From the NCBI GenBank assembly GCA_002179805.1, contig NAVB01000172.1, positions 1 through 40,161 of the forward strand: DNA of 40,161 bases. The letters run 5' to 3'. The notes under the pieces are model-generated. The model was not told the origin of the DNA. It saw nothing but the letters and a program-made list of their open reading frames with translations, and ran no database searches. The position numbers and the translations under genes were made by a program. This stretch comes from Acanthamoeba lenticulata (taxonomy: Eukaryota; Discosea; Longamoebia; Acanthamoebidae). Numbering within the stretch: the stretch's first letter is position 1; each line of letters starts with the position of its first letter. Of the stretch, positions 1 through 10,000 are shown in pieces.

Positions 1-3000
1 CAGGAATTCTTGGAGCCGCTCATCAACCAGTGCCTGCACGAGCTGCGGTCTCCGGATTCCAAGATCGCCATCTCCTGCGGCAAGATCCTCGAGGCTGCCG
101 CGTCGGCTTCGGGTACGCTTATTCTTGATTAAGACTTCAACGATCAATCATTGGCTTGTGCTGACGACGATGACGACCCAGAGCGAGCGTGCGTGGAGAT
201 CCTCAAGGACACGTTCCCGGTTCTGCTGCGCCAGTTCGCGCTCGAGGAGCGACCGTCGCATCGCCAGTCGCTGCTCGACCTCGTCCTCAATTTTGTGGTT
301 GCCAGCCGTCGCTTCCCCGGTGCGCACGCGTCCCCTTGCTTTGGCCAAAGCCTTGTCCTGGCTCACAACCCACACACACACACACACGACGGTCTGCCGC
401 GACCTGCTGCAGGGCTCACGCCGGACAGGCACCCGCTGCAGCCGTGGAGCGCGCAGCTCTTCACGGCCTTCACCAGCACCTTTGTACGGCGGCATGATCT
501 TCGAGGAAGAAGTCGGTGAGAATTCTGACCATGCGGTCACCGTGGGGGCAGGTGGCGCAGAGCGTGCTGAGCACGGCCAAGTTCAAGATCACGTCCATCA
601 CGGGCCTCCGCGAGCTGCTCGCGGCCGACCTGCTCGACGCCACACAGGCACGTTTTTCTTGGCCGCGAGGTGGCTCACCTTTATGTGCTGACGTCATCAA
701 CATCATGCCCTCCTCCCTCCCACCAGACGGAGGTCGTGCTGCTCCACTTTGGCAAGATGGTCCTCGAGGACCGGGACGCCGTCGTCCGGTGCGCGGCGCC
801 AGCCCCTCACGCGACTCACTCATGTGGTGTATTGCTTACCCGCCTTGGCCGCAGGTCGAATGCGCTTCGCGCGTTGGACGTGATCGCGCACCTGCCGGGC
901 AAGGCCCAGCTCGTGGAGCGCTACGCGCTGCCGGCCCTGCTCGCCGCGGTCGACAAATGCGCTGCAGCGGCCAGAGACGCCGCCGTTGCCGCCGCAACAA
1001 CGCTGCCCCAACGTAGGTGCCCCACTGCCTGGCCGCATAGCGAATCAATGTACTGAAGCGCAGTGCTGGGGGGTCGTGGCGGGGACGGACAGCGCGCGAG
1101 GAGAGTGAAGAGCACCGCGAGGAGAGCGACGGGCTCACACTGCCGGCCGTGCTCGGGGCGCTGACCGTCCTTGCGTCGGAGCCCACGCTCTGCCGCGTCC
1201 TCGTGCCGCACCTCCTGCAGGTGGCCGAGGCGCACTGGGCCGGTGCGTTTTGTTCCGCCATTTTATTTTTGTCGACGTCACGCGAGACCTGAAGCCCTCG
1301 AGTCTCACGCGCGTGCGCCACACACACACACTCACAGAGATCAGGCAGTTGCCCCATGGCGTGTCGCACGGCAGCAAGCCGCGCTCGGTGCCCGGTCATG
1401 TGCTCGAGGCCCTTTCGCACATCGCCGCGACGTTGGACCCCGCGCTCGTGCAGGAGTGGGCCACGGTCCACTGTGCGCGCGTGCACCGGCTGCTCGTGAA
1501 CGAGGCCGTCACGGCCGCGCCGACGCTCGGCGCAGTCGTCGGCGACCAGGCATCTGAGCTGCTGCACGTGCTGGATGCGAGCGCACGGCTCTTTGGGGCG
1601 GTGACGCGCGGGCTCGAGTCGGGCGCGCCTCGCGGCCAGTTTGTCGACGCCGTGGTGGAGCTCTACCTGCACGGCTCATCCGACCGCTTCCCGCACGAGG
1701 TACGCGCCCGCCCGCACATCCGTTTGGGCCCTCATGTTGACACCACCATGTGGCCTTGATGCAGGCGGGCCAATCCTTCCAGCCGCTGGACGAGAAGGCG
1801 CCCCTGGCGCAGAAGCTGCTCGTGCGCGTCTTCGCGGCCGTCATCGCGTCGGCCCACCGTGACGTACGTCCCGTGATAGCCCTCGCCGGGGTACAGACGT
1901 AGGCTGATGTGCCCGCTTATTCGTGCAGACGCCCGTGGCGCACGCCGATGACGTCCTGGGCCGGCTCTACGCCTTCACCAGCGCGCGGACTCACGCTGAG
2001 ACCGCGTCGGAGCTCGCGGTGGTGGACCAGATCGGCCTTTCGGCCGCGCAGGGCCTGGCGGCCCTCGTCAACAAGCTGCCCGACGACTCGCCCGAGCTGG
2101 CCGAGTTCCTGGCGCAGGCGCTGCCCGAGCTTCGGCGGCGACTGGGCTCCGGCGCGACCTCGTTCCTCGAGAAGACCGACGCCGTGCGCACGCTCGCCTG
2201 GGCACGTCCACCCGTCTCCGCCCAGGGAAGCCGACGTCGACGGCGCAAGCTGACGTCTTCGGCGGTTCGGTCTGTGTGTTTGTGTGGCGGCGCGGGTCCA
2301 GGTGGCCAAGGCGCTGGTGATGCGCGGGCATCCCCAGGGCAAGGAGCTGGCCGACGAACTGATCGGCCTACTCAAGGCCACCACCGACGGTGGTGGCGAA
2401 CCGGAAGCCGGAGACGGGCAGCAACGTCCTCCCAAGTGCGCTTCCCTCAAAAATGTTGACAATCTTCAGCTGATGATGGCTCAACCACGCGCGCGACCTC
2501 TCTTCAGGCTGTCGGTGCAGGCGGCTCAAGCGATGGACGTCATCATCGGCGATTCCGAAGACGTCCTCAACGCCAACACCAGCTCCCGCATTCGCGTTCG
2601 TTTTCCTCTAATTACAATTTATTTATTTTTTAATTCTTCGAATTTCAATTCTTAATTCTATGTTCGTGAATCACGAGCAGGTCTTGTATAAGCAGCGATT
2701 CTTCAGCGAGGTGCTGCCGACGCTGTTGCGCGGATTCAACGAGACCAATGCCACGCCGGAGGCCCGTGCGGCCCACTTGCTGGCCATCTCACACCTCCTC
2801 AAGCACATCCCCAAGTCCGTCCTCCTGGCCGAGCTGCGCACGGTACACGCCCACTGGCGCCCACAACACACACACACACACGCCCTGCGTCCGCGAGCCC
2901 GGTGCTGATCGTGTTGGCGGCGGCGGAGCAGGTGATGCCGCTGATCGTGCAGTCGATCAGCGCCGAGGACCCGAGCCTGGTGGCGTCGACCCTCAAGACG

Positions 3001-3548
3001 TTGTCGATGCTGGTGGTGGAGGCCCCCAGCATGGTGGGCGAGCACGTCTCTGCCTTTGTGCCAGCCCTGCTCCGGCTCACCACCTACCGGCCGAAGATGG
3101 TTCGCATTCTTGGAGGATTCATGCATGTTTCTTTCGTTGCCGCCGTCGTCTCATCGCCTTCATGTCGTGGTTGACCACTCGCAGAGCATCCGCATAGCGG
3201 CGCTGGAATGCTTGGCATCCTTTGTGGAGCTGCCCTACCACAAGATCTTCCCCTTCCAAAAGAAGAGTACCATTGCAACTGCCTTTTTATTTTATTTTAT
3301 TTTATTTTATTGGTGGAATTTGTTATTGATTTTATTAACTGTTTTTGTGGCTCGCGATAGTCACAAACGAGCTGGCTCTGGCGCTGGACGACCCCAAGCG
3401 CGCGGTGCGTCGGACCGCCGTGAAGTGCCGCAGCCAGTGGTTCGGGCTCAAGACCGACAACACGACTCTTCGGAAGCCCGCCAGCCATGGCGCGCATGCA
3501 CACCACGGCCATGGTCATGGCCATGGCGACCACTCTGGATGTGCATGA
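1..3548 (+). CDS. MMS19: MMS19 homologue, C-terminal 780 residues (5' end outside window)
   Basis: MMS19 is a HEAT-repeat scaffold of the cytosolic iron-sulfur assembly targeting complex; it delivers clusters to DNA polymerases, helicases such as XPD, and other DNA enzymes. The spliced frame is alpha-helical HEAT-like throughout. Its C-terminal third carries the family's conserved core, including KQRFF, EAPSMV, IRIAALECL and ALDDPKRAVR. Exons: 1-112, 182-319, 413-483, 552-647, 727-788, 855-1012, 1093-1242, 1338-1699, 1765-1863, 1929-2201, 2302-2435, 2508-2595, 2681-2842, 2932-3099, 3185-3266, 3361-3548. All phases agree and the stop is at 3546-3548. Introns 648-726 and 2202-2301 are GC-AG. 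The protein ends in a His/Gly-rich tail that the usual family C-terminus does not have. The start codon and N-terminus lie outside the window. The 72-nt intron 2436-2507 is in frame and free of stops, so it is the least certain junction. Confidence 0.9.
371..386 (+). repeat. (CA)8 microsatellite in an MMS19 intron
   Basis: Eight CA units lie within intron 320-412, close to the acceptor side. Confidence 0.9.
648..726 (+). other. GC-AG intron in MMS19
   Basis: Exon end CAG, then GCACGT, ending in CCACCAG. Both flanking exons are in phase 0. The nearest GT donor (651) would leave phase 1 and break the frame. Confidence 0.8.
1319..1330 (+). repeat. (CA)6 microsatellite in an MMS19 intron
   Basis: Six CA units lie just upstream of the acceptor of intron 1243-1337. 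Confidence 0.9.
2202..2301 (+). other. GC-AG intron in MMS19
   Basis: Exon end TGG, then GCACGT, ending in GTCCAG. It joins TLAW to VAKAL, a conserved MMS19 segment, in phase 0. The GT three bases in gives the wrong phase. Confidence 0.8.
2867..2880 (+). repeat. (CA)7 microsatellite in an MMS19 intron
   Basis: Seven CA units lie in intron 2843-2931. This is the third MMS19 intron with such a run. Confidence 0.9.
3284..3310 (+). repeat. (TTTTA)5 repeat in the last MMS19 intron
   Basis: A tandem run of TTTTA units lies in intron 3267-3360, before the final MMS19 exon. Confidence 0.85.
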
Positions 3549-3728
3549 ACATCCCTTGTGAAGAAAGAAGAAGAAGAAGAATAGAGCGTGAGCTGGCCGC
3601 AGCTGAGATTTCTTCCCGGTCGACCAAATTGCGGATGAGTCATCCAAGTGCGATACACACCACAGTCGGCTTTCCCTGGCAAATGCTTCGTGTCCAAGAC
3701 AGACACACACCCCAGCAGAGCAAAACGA

Positions 3729-4273
3729 ATGAGCACAACAACGTTCAACCTACCAAACGGCGGCCTCTCTCTGCTGCGAGTGGTGGTGGCCTACTTGAAA
3801 ATCTTTGTGGTGTTTCTGGTGGTTGACGTGGTCTACCTTGTGCTGCCTCCCGTCGCATCTTTCCACCGCAGCGTCATAGAGGGCGTGCAAGGCTCTCCCC
3901 TTCAGCTGCGCCCCGTCCCGGCTGTGCTTGTCTATGTGCTCGGGGCCGCTAGTCTCACGTGGATCCTATCTCACGCTCGTGAAGGCCAGCGCATCGCGTC
4001 CGCTGCCTTCATGGGCTTTTGCATCTATGGTGCGTTCTTCTCGAATCCTCCCCCCTTCTGAGTAGACGCCCTCAACTCACCTCTTATGTTGGCTTTTTGT
4101 GCTTGGAAGCCATCTACGACTTGACCAACTATGCAACTCTGACGCTCTACCCGCTGCGGATGGTGGTCCAAGATATGCTGTGGGGTGGGATTCTGTTCGG
4201 GCTCACCGCCTTGATCTACACGAAGCTGCTCGAGACGCGAAACCAGAAGATCCCCTCCCTTCCGGAGGAATAG
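3729..4273 (+). CDS. DUF2177-family small integral membrane protein
   Basis: Two exons, 3729-4029 and 4110-4273, encode 154 residues. The intron has a GTGCG donor and ends in AG, and it joins the frame as Y-A-I-Y-D-L-T-N. The hydrophobic stretches fit four membrane spans: about residues 15-35, 55-75, 85-105 and 115-145. The spacing, and the motif YDLTNYATL followed by a VQDMLWG segment, match DUF2177 membrane proteins. That family is known mainly from bacteria and has no assigned reaction. The start is the first ATG in frame. It lies 180 nt after the MMS19 stop on the same strand, and another small membrane protein gene follows. An AATAAA lies 167 nt after the stop. The family call rests on motif recall; the membrane character is clear. 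Confidence 0.75.
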
Positions 4274-4439
4274 AGTCCAAAATGGAGGCTATGACTCCTT
4301 CTATGTCGATACTGGCGAGGCTGGCCAGCTCACAAACTGGATGAGTGTCCTCTAAAGCTTCCCACCGCCCCTTGTTCCTTACACCTTCAACAAAGAGTGC
4401 TTCCTTAGATGAGGCCTCCTTTTGGCCAGCTTGCCAAAA

Positions 4440-4445
4440 AATAAA
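4440..4445 (+). terminator. candidate polyadenylation signal of the DUF2177 gene
   Basis: A perfect AATAAA lies 167 nt after the stop codon at 4273 and 66 nt before the next start codon. Its position suits 3' end formation for the upstream gene. Confidence 0.5.
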
Positions 4446-4510
4446 TGTTTAAACCATATATTTTCCTTTTGGTCTCGTAACAATGCAACAAACGTTCCAC
4501 ACGAGCAAAG

Positions 4511-5141
4511 ATGGGACAAACAGACAATGTTTCAGCTGTTGCTGAGAGCTATGACATCATGTTCCTTACATTCATGACCGTCATTATCAGCGTGCGCGAT
4601 GCTGTCCACCCGAACAGGTTAGCTTCTTATGCTAACCCCCAACCCGGCAGGCAATGTCAGCATTTGGGGCGCTGACGAGCCTAGGAGAACCAGGCCTGCA
4701 GTCGTTGTTCTTCTATCTTAGTGCGACAGTCGTCTCCATCCTTGGCTTCCGCGGTGTGCGGATGCGGCACAAGCCCTACCTCCACATCGTACCTTCTTCT
4801 TCTACTGTTTGTGCGTGAAACTGTGCTGAGCTTCTATGCGACGACAGTTCGCCGCAGGAATGGCAGTGATGGTGGTGCTGGACCTGTTCAGTCTTGTATC
4901 TGTAATACAAGAAGGCCTGGGAACTGCCTTCTACGTCATGGTTTCCACCACAACCACCTTTGAGGTATTGTCTTTTTCTTTTCCGCCACAGCCATCTCAC
5001 CCCTTGCAGGCCATCTCGGGGATGCTAGCGTGGAACCTGGGCCAAAAGTTCGCCGAGCAGGAGCACGAAACGCCAGATACTCAGCACCAGCCGACAAGAG
5101 GCCAAAGCCGCTCTCGCCGAGGAGGTGTAAGGAGGCGGTGA
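4511..5141 (+). CDS. unrecognised small membrane protein, 155 residues
   Basis: I do not recognise a family. Four exons, 4511-4591, 4651-4788, 4848-4964 and 5010-5141, keep one frame with GT-AG junctions. Introns 1 and 2 are both 59 nt and intron 3 is 45 nt. The protein has hydrophobic segments at about residues 14-30, 44-60 and 74-110, with a Thr run (STTTTFE) in the last one. It ends in a charged tail rich in Glu, Gln and Arg. The most likely picture is three or four membrane helices with a cytosolic C-terminus. It follows the DUF2177 gene on the same strand; a shared role is possible but not shown. A donor at 4618 in intron 1 would put a stop in frame, so the donor at 4592 was chosen. Confidence 0.6.
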
Positions 5142-5150
5142 TTACGGTAA

Positions 5151-5160
5151 AATAAATAAA
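5151..5160 (+). terminator. overlapping polyadenylation signals (AATAAATAAA)
   Basis: Two overlapping AATAAA hexamers begin 10 nt after the stop codon at 5141. They would give an extremely short 3' UTR for the small membrane protein gene. Confidence 0.45.
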
Positions 5161-5170
5161 ATAAAAGGAA

Positions 5171-5177
5171 TATAAAA
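5171..5177 (+). promoter_or_regulatory. candidate TATA box (TATAAAA) of the enoyl-CoA isomerase gene
   Basis: TATAAAA lies 38-44 nt before the ATG at 5215 and 30 nt after the upstream stop codon. Position and sequence fit a TATA box, and they imply a very short 5' leader. Confidence 0.45.
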
Positions 5178-5214
5178 TTCAAAACACTGGACACAAGATT
5201 GAACCTCTTGCAAG

Positions 5215-6714
5215 ATGGGTTTCGAAACGCTGGCGACGGAGGTGCGTGAGGGAGTGATGGTGGTGCGTCTTAACCGACCCTCCCGCAAGAACGCGTTCAA
5301 TCACGAGATGTACGAGGAATGCATCGTGGCCCTTGCGCAAGCCGAGAAGGACGACGCCATCCGCACCGTAGTACGACCCCTTCACGGACTCCGACTCCTC
5401 GCTCTTCTTCCATTTCTTTTTCAGTCTCCCTTGTCCCTGCGCACCGTGGGAGCTCCCCTTCTCCCACGCACCTCACACACATCCTCGGCGCAGCTGCTGA
5501 CGGGCACAGGCGACTACTTCAGCAGCGGCAATGATCTCTCCAACTTCATGCGGCCGGGCGGCGCCAGCATCACCGAAGGCCTGGAGAAGGCCAAAGGTAT
5601 GCACCCCTGAAAGATGCAAGCCGCTACAAACCCGCCTTACAAACAGCACTACACAACAACAACAACAGACCTGCTGACGCGGTTCGTGCACGCTTTCATC
5701 CACTTCCCGAAGCCCATCGTCGCGGCGGTGAACGGCCCTGCGGTCGGTACGTGCCGTGCTCGGGCAAGCGCTGCGCCGCTCGCTCGCTGGTCTCCATGCT
5801 TACGGCCTCCACACCTCGCACTGCATTGGGGCCCCCAGGCATTGCTGCCACGCTCCTGGGCCACTGCGACCTCGTCTACGGGGCCGAGACGTACGTCCCG
5901 CTGAGTCCTCGTGTCACAAAAACGGCCTTTGGTGCTCAACACTTGTTGCGTGGCAGGTGCACGTTGAACACGCCCTTCATGCAGCTGGCGCAGAGCCCCG
6001 AGGCCTGCTCGTCGCTCGTCTTTGTCGAGTCCATGGGCGCCCTCAAGGCACGCCAGGGCCGCCTTTGCGAGCTGTGGCTTTTGGCCTTTTTGACTAACGC
6101 CTGGGGAGCTCGTACTGGGGCGGGGCGCGGGTTAACACCGACAGGCCAACGAGATGCTGCTCCTCGGCAAGAAGTTCTCGGCGCAGGAGGCCCTCAAGGC
6201 CAACCTGCTCAACGAGGTCTTCCCCGCGGGCCCCGGCTTCGAGGCCAAGGTACTCCTTGTGCTGTCTGTCCAACAACATGTTGTGGGCGACACATGCGAA
6301 GTCTCAACGAACGGGTCCTGTGGTGTGCGCAAACAGGTGTTCGCCATCGCGCGGCAGCTTGCGTCGTATCCGCCCGAGGCTGTGCAGCTCTCCAAGCGGG
6401 TGCGTCTCGCCTCAGAAACGCGTATATCTTATTTTGTGATTATTTTAATGAAATATTTATTGATGTATTTATTTATTTTGTGTTCACTGCGAGCAGCTGA
6501 TCCGGAACCAGCGGCGACTGGCGCTTCTTGACACCGTCAATCGCGAAGAGGTTCAGCTTCTGGGCGAACGGTTCGACCAGCAAACTTGCGATATCCGCAT
6601 ACGTGATGCTCAACGTAAAAGCGTGGGGGGGGGGTTGACAGGTGGGCGTCGGCCGAGTGCATGCAGGCCGTGCTCGACTTCATGTCGCGGCGAACCACCA
6701 AGGCAGCCCTGTGA
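5215..6714 (+). CDS. 3,2-trans-enoyl-CoA isomerase (ECI2-like, crotonase fold)
   Basis: Members of this family shift 3-enoyl-CoA double bonds to the trans-2 position so that unsaturated fatty acids can enter beta-oxidation. Nine exons give 264 residues: 5215-5370, 5494-5596, 5669-5746, 5839-5890, 5957-6047, 6145-6249, 6337-6399, 6497-6570, 6642-6714. Crotonase hallmarks are present: LNRPSRKNAF near the start, the oxyanion-hole segments SSGNDLSNF and NGPAVGIAATLLGHCD, and QSPEACSS with the Glu that serves as catalytic base in ECI2 enzymes. A helix with LLLGKKFSAQEAL follows. The intron at 6048-6144 is GC-AG (AAG|GCACGC). There is no acyl-CoA-binding domain as in animal ECI2. The C-terminus is AAL rather than a peroxisomal SKL-type signal, so the compartment is open. 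Confidence 0.9.
6048..6144 (+). other. GC-AG intron in the enoyl-CoA isomerase gene
   Basis: Exon end AAG, then GCACGC, ending in CGACAG. It joins MGALK to ANEMLLLGKK in phase 0, as expected from the family. No GT nearby gives this join. Confidence 0.82.
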
Positions 6715-7052
6715 ACGAACACGTTCGCGCAACGGTCACGTTCCAACCGTTCCAGGTGAGCGTCGGGCCTTGGTTGGTCAGGTGCGAACGGGAATGACGC
6801 CTAGCATTCTTCAAATTCTTTGCCGTTTGCGTCCACGCCAGTTGATCCTTGCTGGAATTTGAATAAGGTCTAATTTAGGCTGTGGAGCAACGAACACAAA
6901 ACAAGGAAGCGTGGGTGGTGGGCGTTGTGTGGTGCCTGAGCGAGGTTCTCTGGTTGTGTGGCAAGTGAGATCTTGATAGACGTGGGGCAGCAAGAGGGAG
7001 AAGATTTTTTTCATCGTCGGCCGACTTAGGTAATTCTAGAGGGGTTGCGAGA
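6715..7052. other. intergenic, 338 nt, no gene seen
   Basis: This lies between the isomerase stop and the RasGEF start. Short open frames here have no conserved features or splice partners. I see no clear TATA box, polyadenylation hexamer or RNA gene. It probably holds the isomerase 3' UTR and the RasGEF promoter and leader. Confidence 0.5.
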
Positions 7053-10000
7053 ATGCTCCAGAGGCGCATCTCGCAAAGAAGGGACAACAACCAGGCGCTT
7101 GCGAAGGGCCAGCGCGCCTCGCCTGCTGCGGCGGCTGGCAACCGGCTTTCGGTCTATGAGCTGCCCCCTGCAGGGGACAAGGATCCCCTCCTGTTTAAAA
7201 TCGTACGTTTTGTCTTTACCCTCCACCCCCTAACATTGCATCAATGCCCAACACTACAATTCATCACCAATTTGTACAATTTATTGATCCTCTGCTTTTC
7301 TTTTTTTTCGCCTTCATTTTTCATCTTCATTTTAAGCCCTTGCTACCTGACCTTTCACCTTGAACATGTTCTGGCTATTTATTAGTTTAGCAATATGGGA
7401 TATACTCATAAAACTCTACGACGAACTTTATGTTTCTATTTATTTCATAAATATTAAAACAAATTCATAAAGACTCCAAAAGAACCACTTTATTCACGCA
7501 CATGTGCCGTACAGTTGGTGATGGGCGCGGCCGAGACACAGAAGACGCAGCTGCTGCTGCGTTACGTGATGCCCGCCACCGCCGCCGCTGCCACCAGCGA
7601 CGCGGCCTCGCTCGACGCATCGTCCGACGACCAGCTTTCCGGTGCGTTCCCGCACGCGTCGCCTCTGCTGTGTGTGTATGTGTATATGGTGATGTAGCCG
7701 GCCAGGCCTCCTGACTCGTGGCCGCAGCCGCGGCCGCCGCGGTGGCAGATATCTGCTGCACATGGCGCAAGCGCGTGACGATCGAGGGCGTCGACTTCAT
7801 TCTCGACTTGCGGGACGTTCCGAGCGGCGACCCGGCCTCGGCCTCGTCCAATGTCGTTGATCTGGTCCGGCCCCTCTCACTTGTGTTGTTTTTGTTGTCG
7901 TTCTGATGTTGGCGGCCAACGGCTGACTGTCGACAACAATGATGATGATGACGACTGCACCCAACAGGACATCAAAGAGGCCGATGGAGTGATGATCATG
8001 TACAGTGTCGACGCGAGCGCGTCACTCAAGGAGGCCATTCAAATGCGGGGCTACGTCACGCGCAAGCGCTTCGAGCGCGAGCGCGAGGACCGGGCCGATG
8101 GCGGCAACGCCACGATCCCGCTCGCCCTCGTCGGGATCGACCACGCCTCGCCCGGTCGCAAGCGTGAGATTCCTTGGGAGGACGGTGCGTGTCTCCGGCC
8201 CTTCTCCATGTGTGCATTCCTCGCATACCACCGGCTCAGGCACTGATTGAGCGACGCGCGACACACGCGTACGCACAGGCAAGGAGGTGGCCCTCAGTTG
8301 GCAATGCCCGTTCGGCGAGACGACGCCCGACCCGGCCAAGATCAGCAAGTGCTTCGAGGAGCTCGTCAAGGAGATCTATCGCTACAAGTTCACGCCCGCC
8401 GGCCAGCCAGTCCTGACCCCCGCCATGAAGGAGGCCAAGAAGGCCGCATTCCGGTACCTTACCCTTTTTAAAAATTTATTTATTATTTTTATAATTATAA
8501 GTATAAAATAAAATAGAATCGTATTGCTGTTTTGTAAAACAACATTTTAAACACGTGGAATTTGTGGAATGAACAGATACACGCGGGCGGACGCGCCGGA
8601 CTTGCAGTTCGTACAGGGCGGGGAGGAAGACGTGCAGCCGCGCATCAGGGCCGCCTCGCTCGAGCGGCTCGTCGAGCGCCTCACCTACGAGAAGTATCCC
8701 TGTACGACCTCGTTCTCTCCTTCGGGTCCCGTTGCGCGAACGTCGGCCCGCTGACCGCCACACGTACACACGCACAGATCCGACGCTGTCGCGAACGTTT
8801 CTGTTGATGTACCGACACTACACGACGGGCCAGCGGCTGCTGACGCTCCTCGTCGAGCGCTTCACGATGCCGCCACCGCCCGGCGGGCTGCTGGCCCAGG
8901 AAGAGTGGAAGCAGCGCGTGCAGACGCCCATCCGGCTGCGAGTCTACAACCTCCTCAAGCTGTGGATCGCCAAGCACTTTGACGACTTTGAGCAGGACCC
9001 CGTCCTCACCGACATCCTCTTCCGCTTCATCGTGCGTGGCCTCCTCCTCCTCTTCCTGCTCCTCCTCCTCATGACGACCTGTCCTGTTTGGCTTGTGGCC
9101 GACCTCGGACCGCCCTGATGTGTCGACACCGCGTGCAGGAGGGTCCGATCAAGGCCTACAATCTGACCTGCGCCAACCAGCTCGTCAGCCTCCTCGGCGA
9201 GAAGGTGAAGCTTCCTCAGAGCTTTCTCAATAGAATGTCTTAGTCATGGAATGCAGAGAATGCATGGCTAATTCAACTTACACATATACAGAAAGCCAAA
9301 AAGGACAAGAAGCGCAAGTCGTTGCCGGTGATGTTCGATCGCGAGGCCCCGAAGCCCAAGATCTCGCGCAAGGTGGCCGTCGGCAACTTTGCCTTCAAGG
9401 ACCTCAACCCGGTCGAGCTGGCGCGGCAGCTGACGCTCATGGACTTCCGGTTCTTCAAGCGGCTCACGCCCTACGAGTTCATCCTGTGGAACAAGCTCAA
9501 GAAGCACGAGAAGCCCACCCGCGCGCCCAACATCTACTTTGCCATCCAGAACTTTAACGCGGTACCTCTCCTCCCCGTCGTCTTCTGCATCCGTTTAAGG
9601 TGGCGGCTGACGTGGCTTCTTCGCCGCCCGACAGCTCAATCGGCTCGTCAAGTCAGAGGTGGTGATCGGGGACAAGCCCAAGTCGCGCGCGCAGGTCATC
9701 TCGCGCTGGATCCAGACGGCGCAGTCGTGCCTCGAGCTCAACAACTTCAACGCCGTTATGATGATCGTCAGCGCCCTCGACGACTGCGCCGTCCACCGCC
9801 TCAAGCAGACCTGGAAGGTACATTTTCTCTCTTTTTTTAATTTTTTAAAAAAATATTCTTTACTCGGCTTTCTCACACCGACTATGCGCGGAATGCAGTT
9901 TGTGCCGCGCAAGCTACTCAAGCAATTTCAGGAATTCAAGCGGCTGACGGAGGCGCGCGGGTCGTTCCACAACCTGCGCGTGGCCCAAAAGGCCGCCAGC

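Noticed and set aside
4618..4650. 33-nt intron with a GCTAAC branch-like motif in the small membrane protein gene
   Set aside because: Using this donor gives an in-frame stop in the next exon. The donor at 4592 with the same acceptor keeps the frame open.
6569..6580. GGTTCGACC resembling a tRNA B box
   Set aside because: It lies at the donor of an isomerase intron and has no matching A box, acceptor stem or anticodon arm around it.
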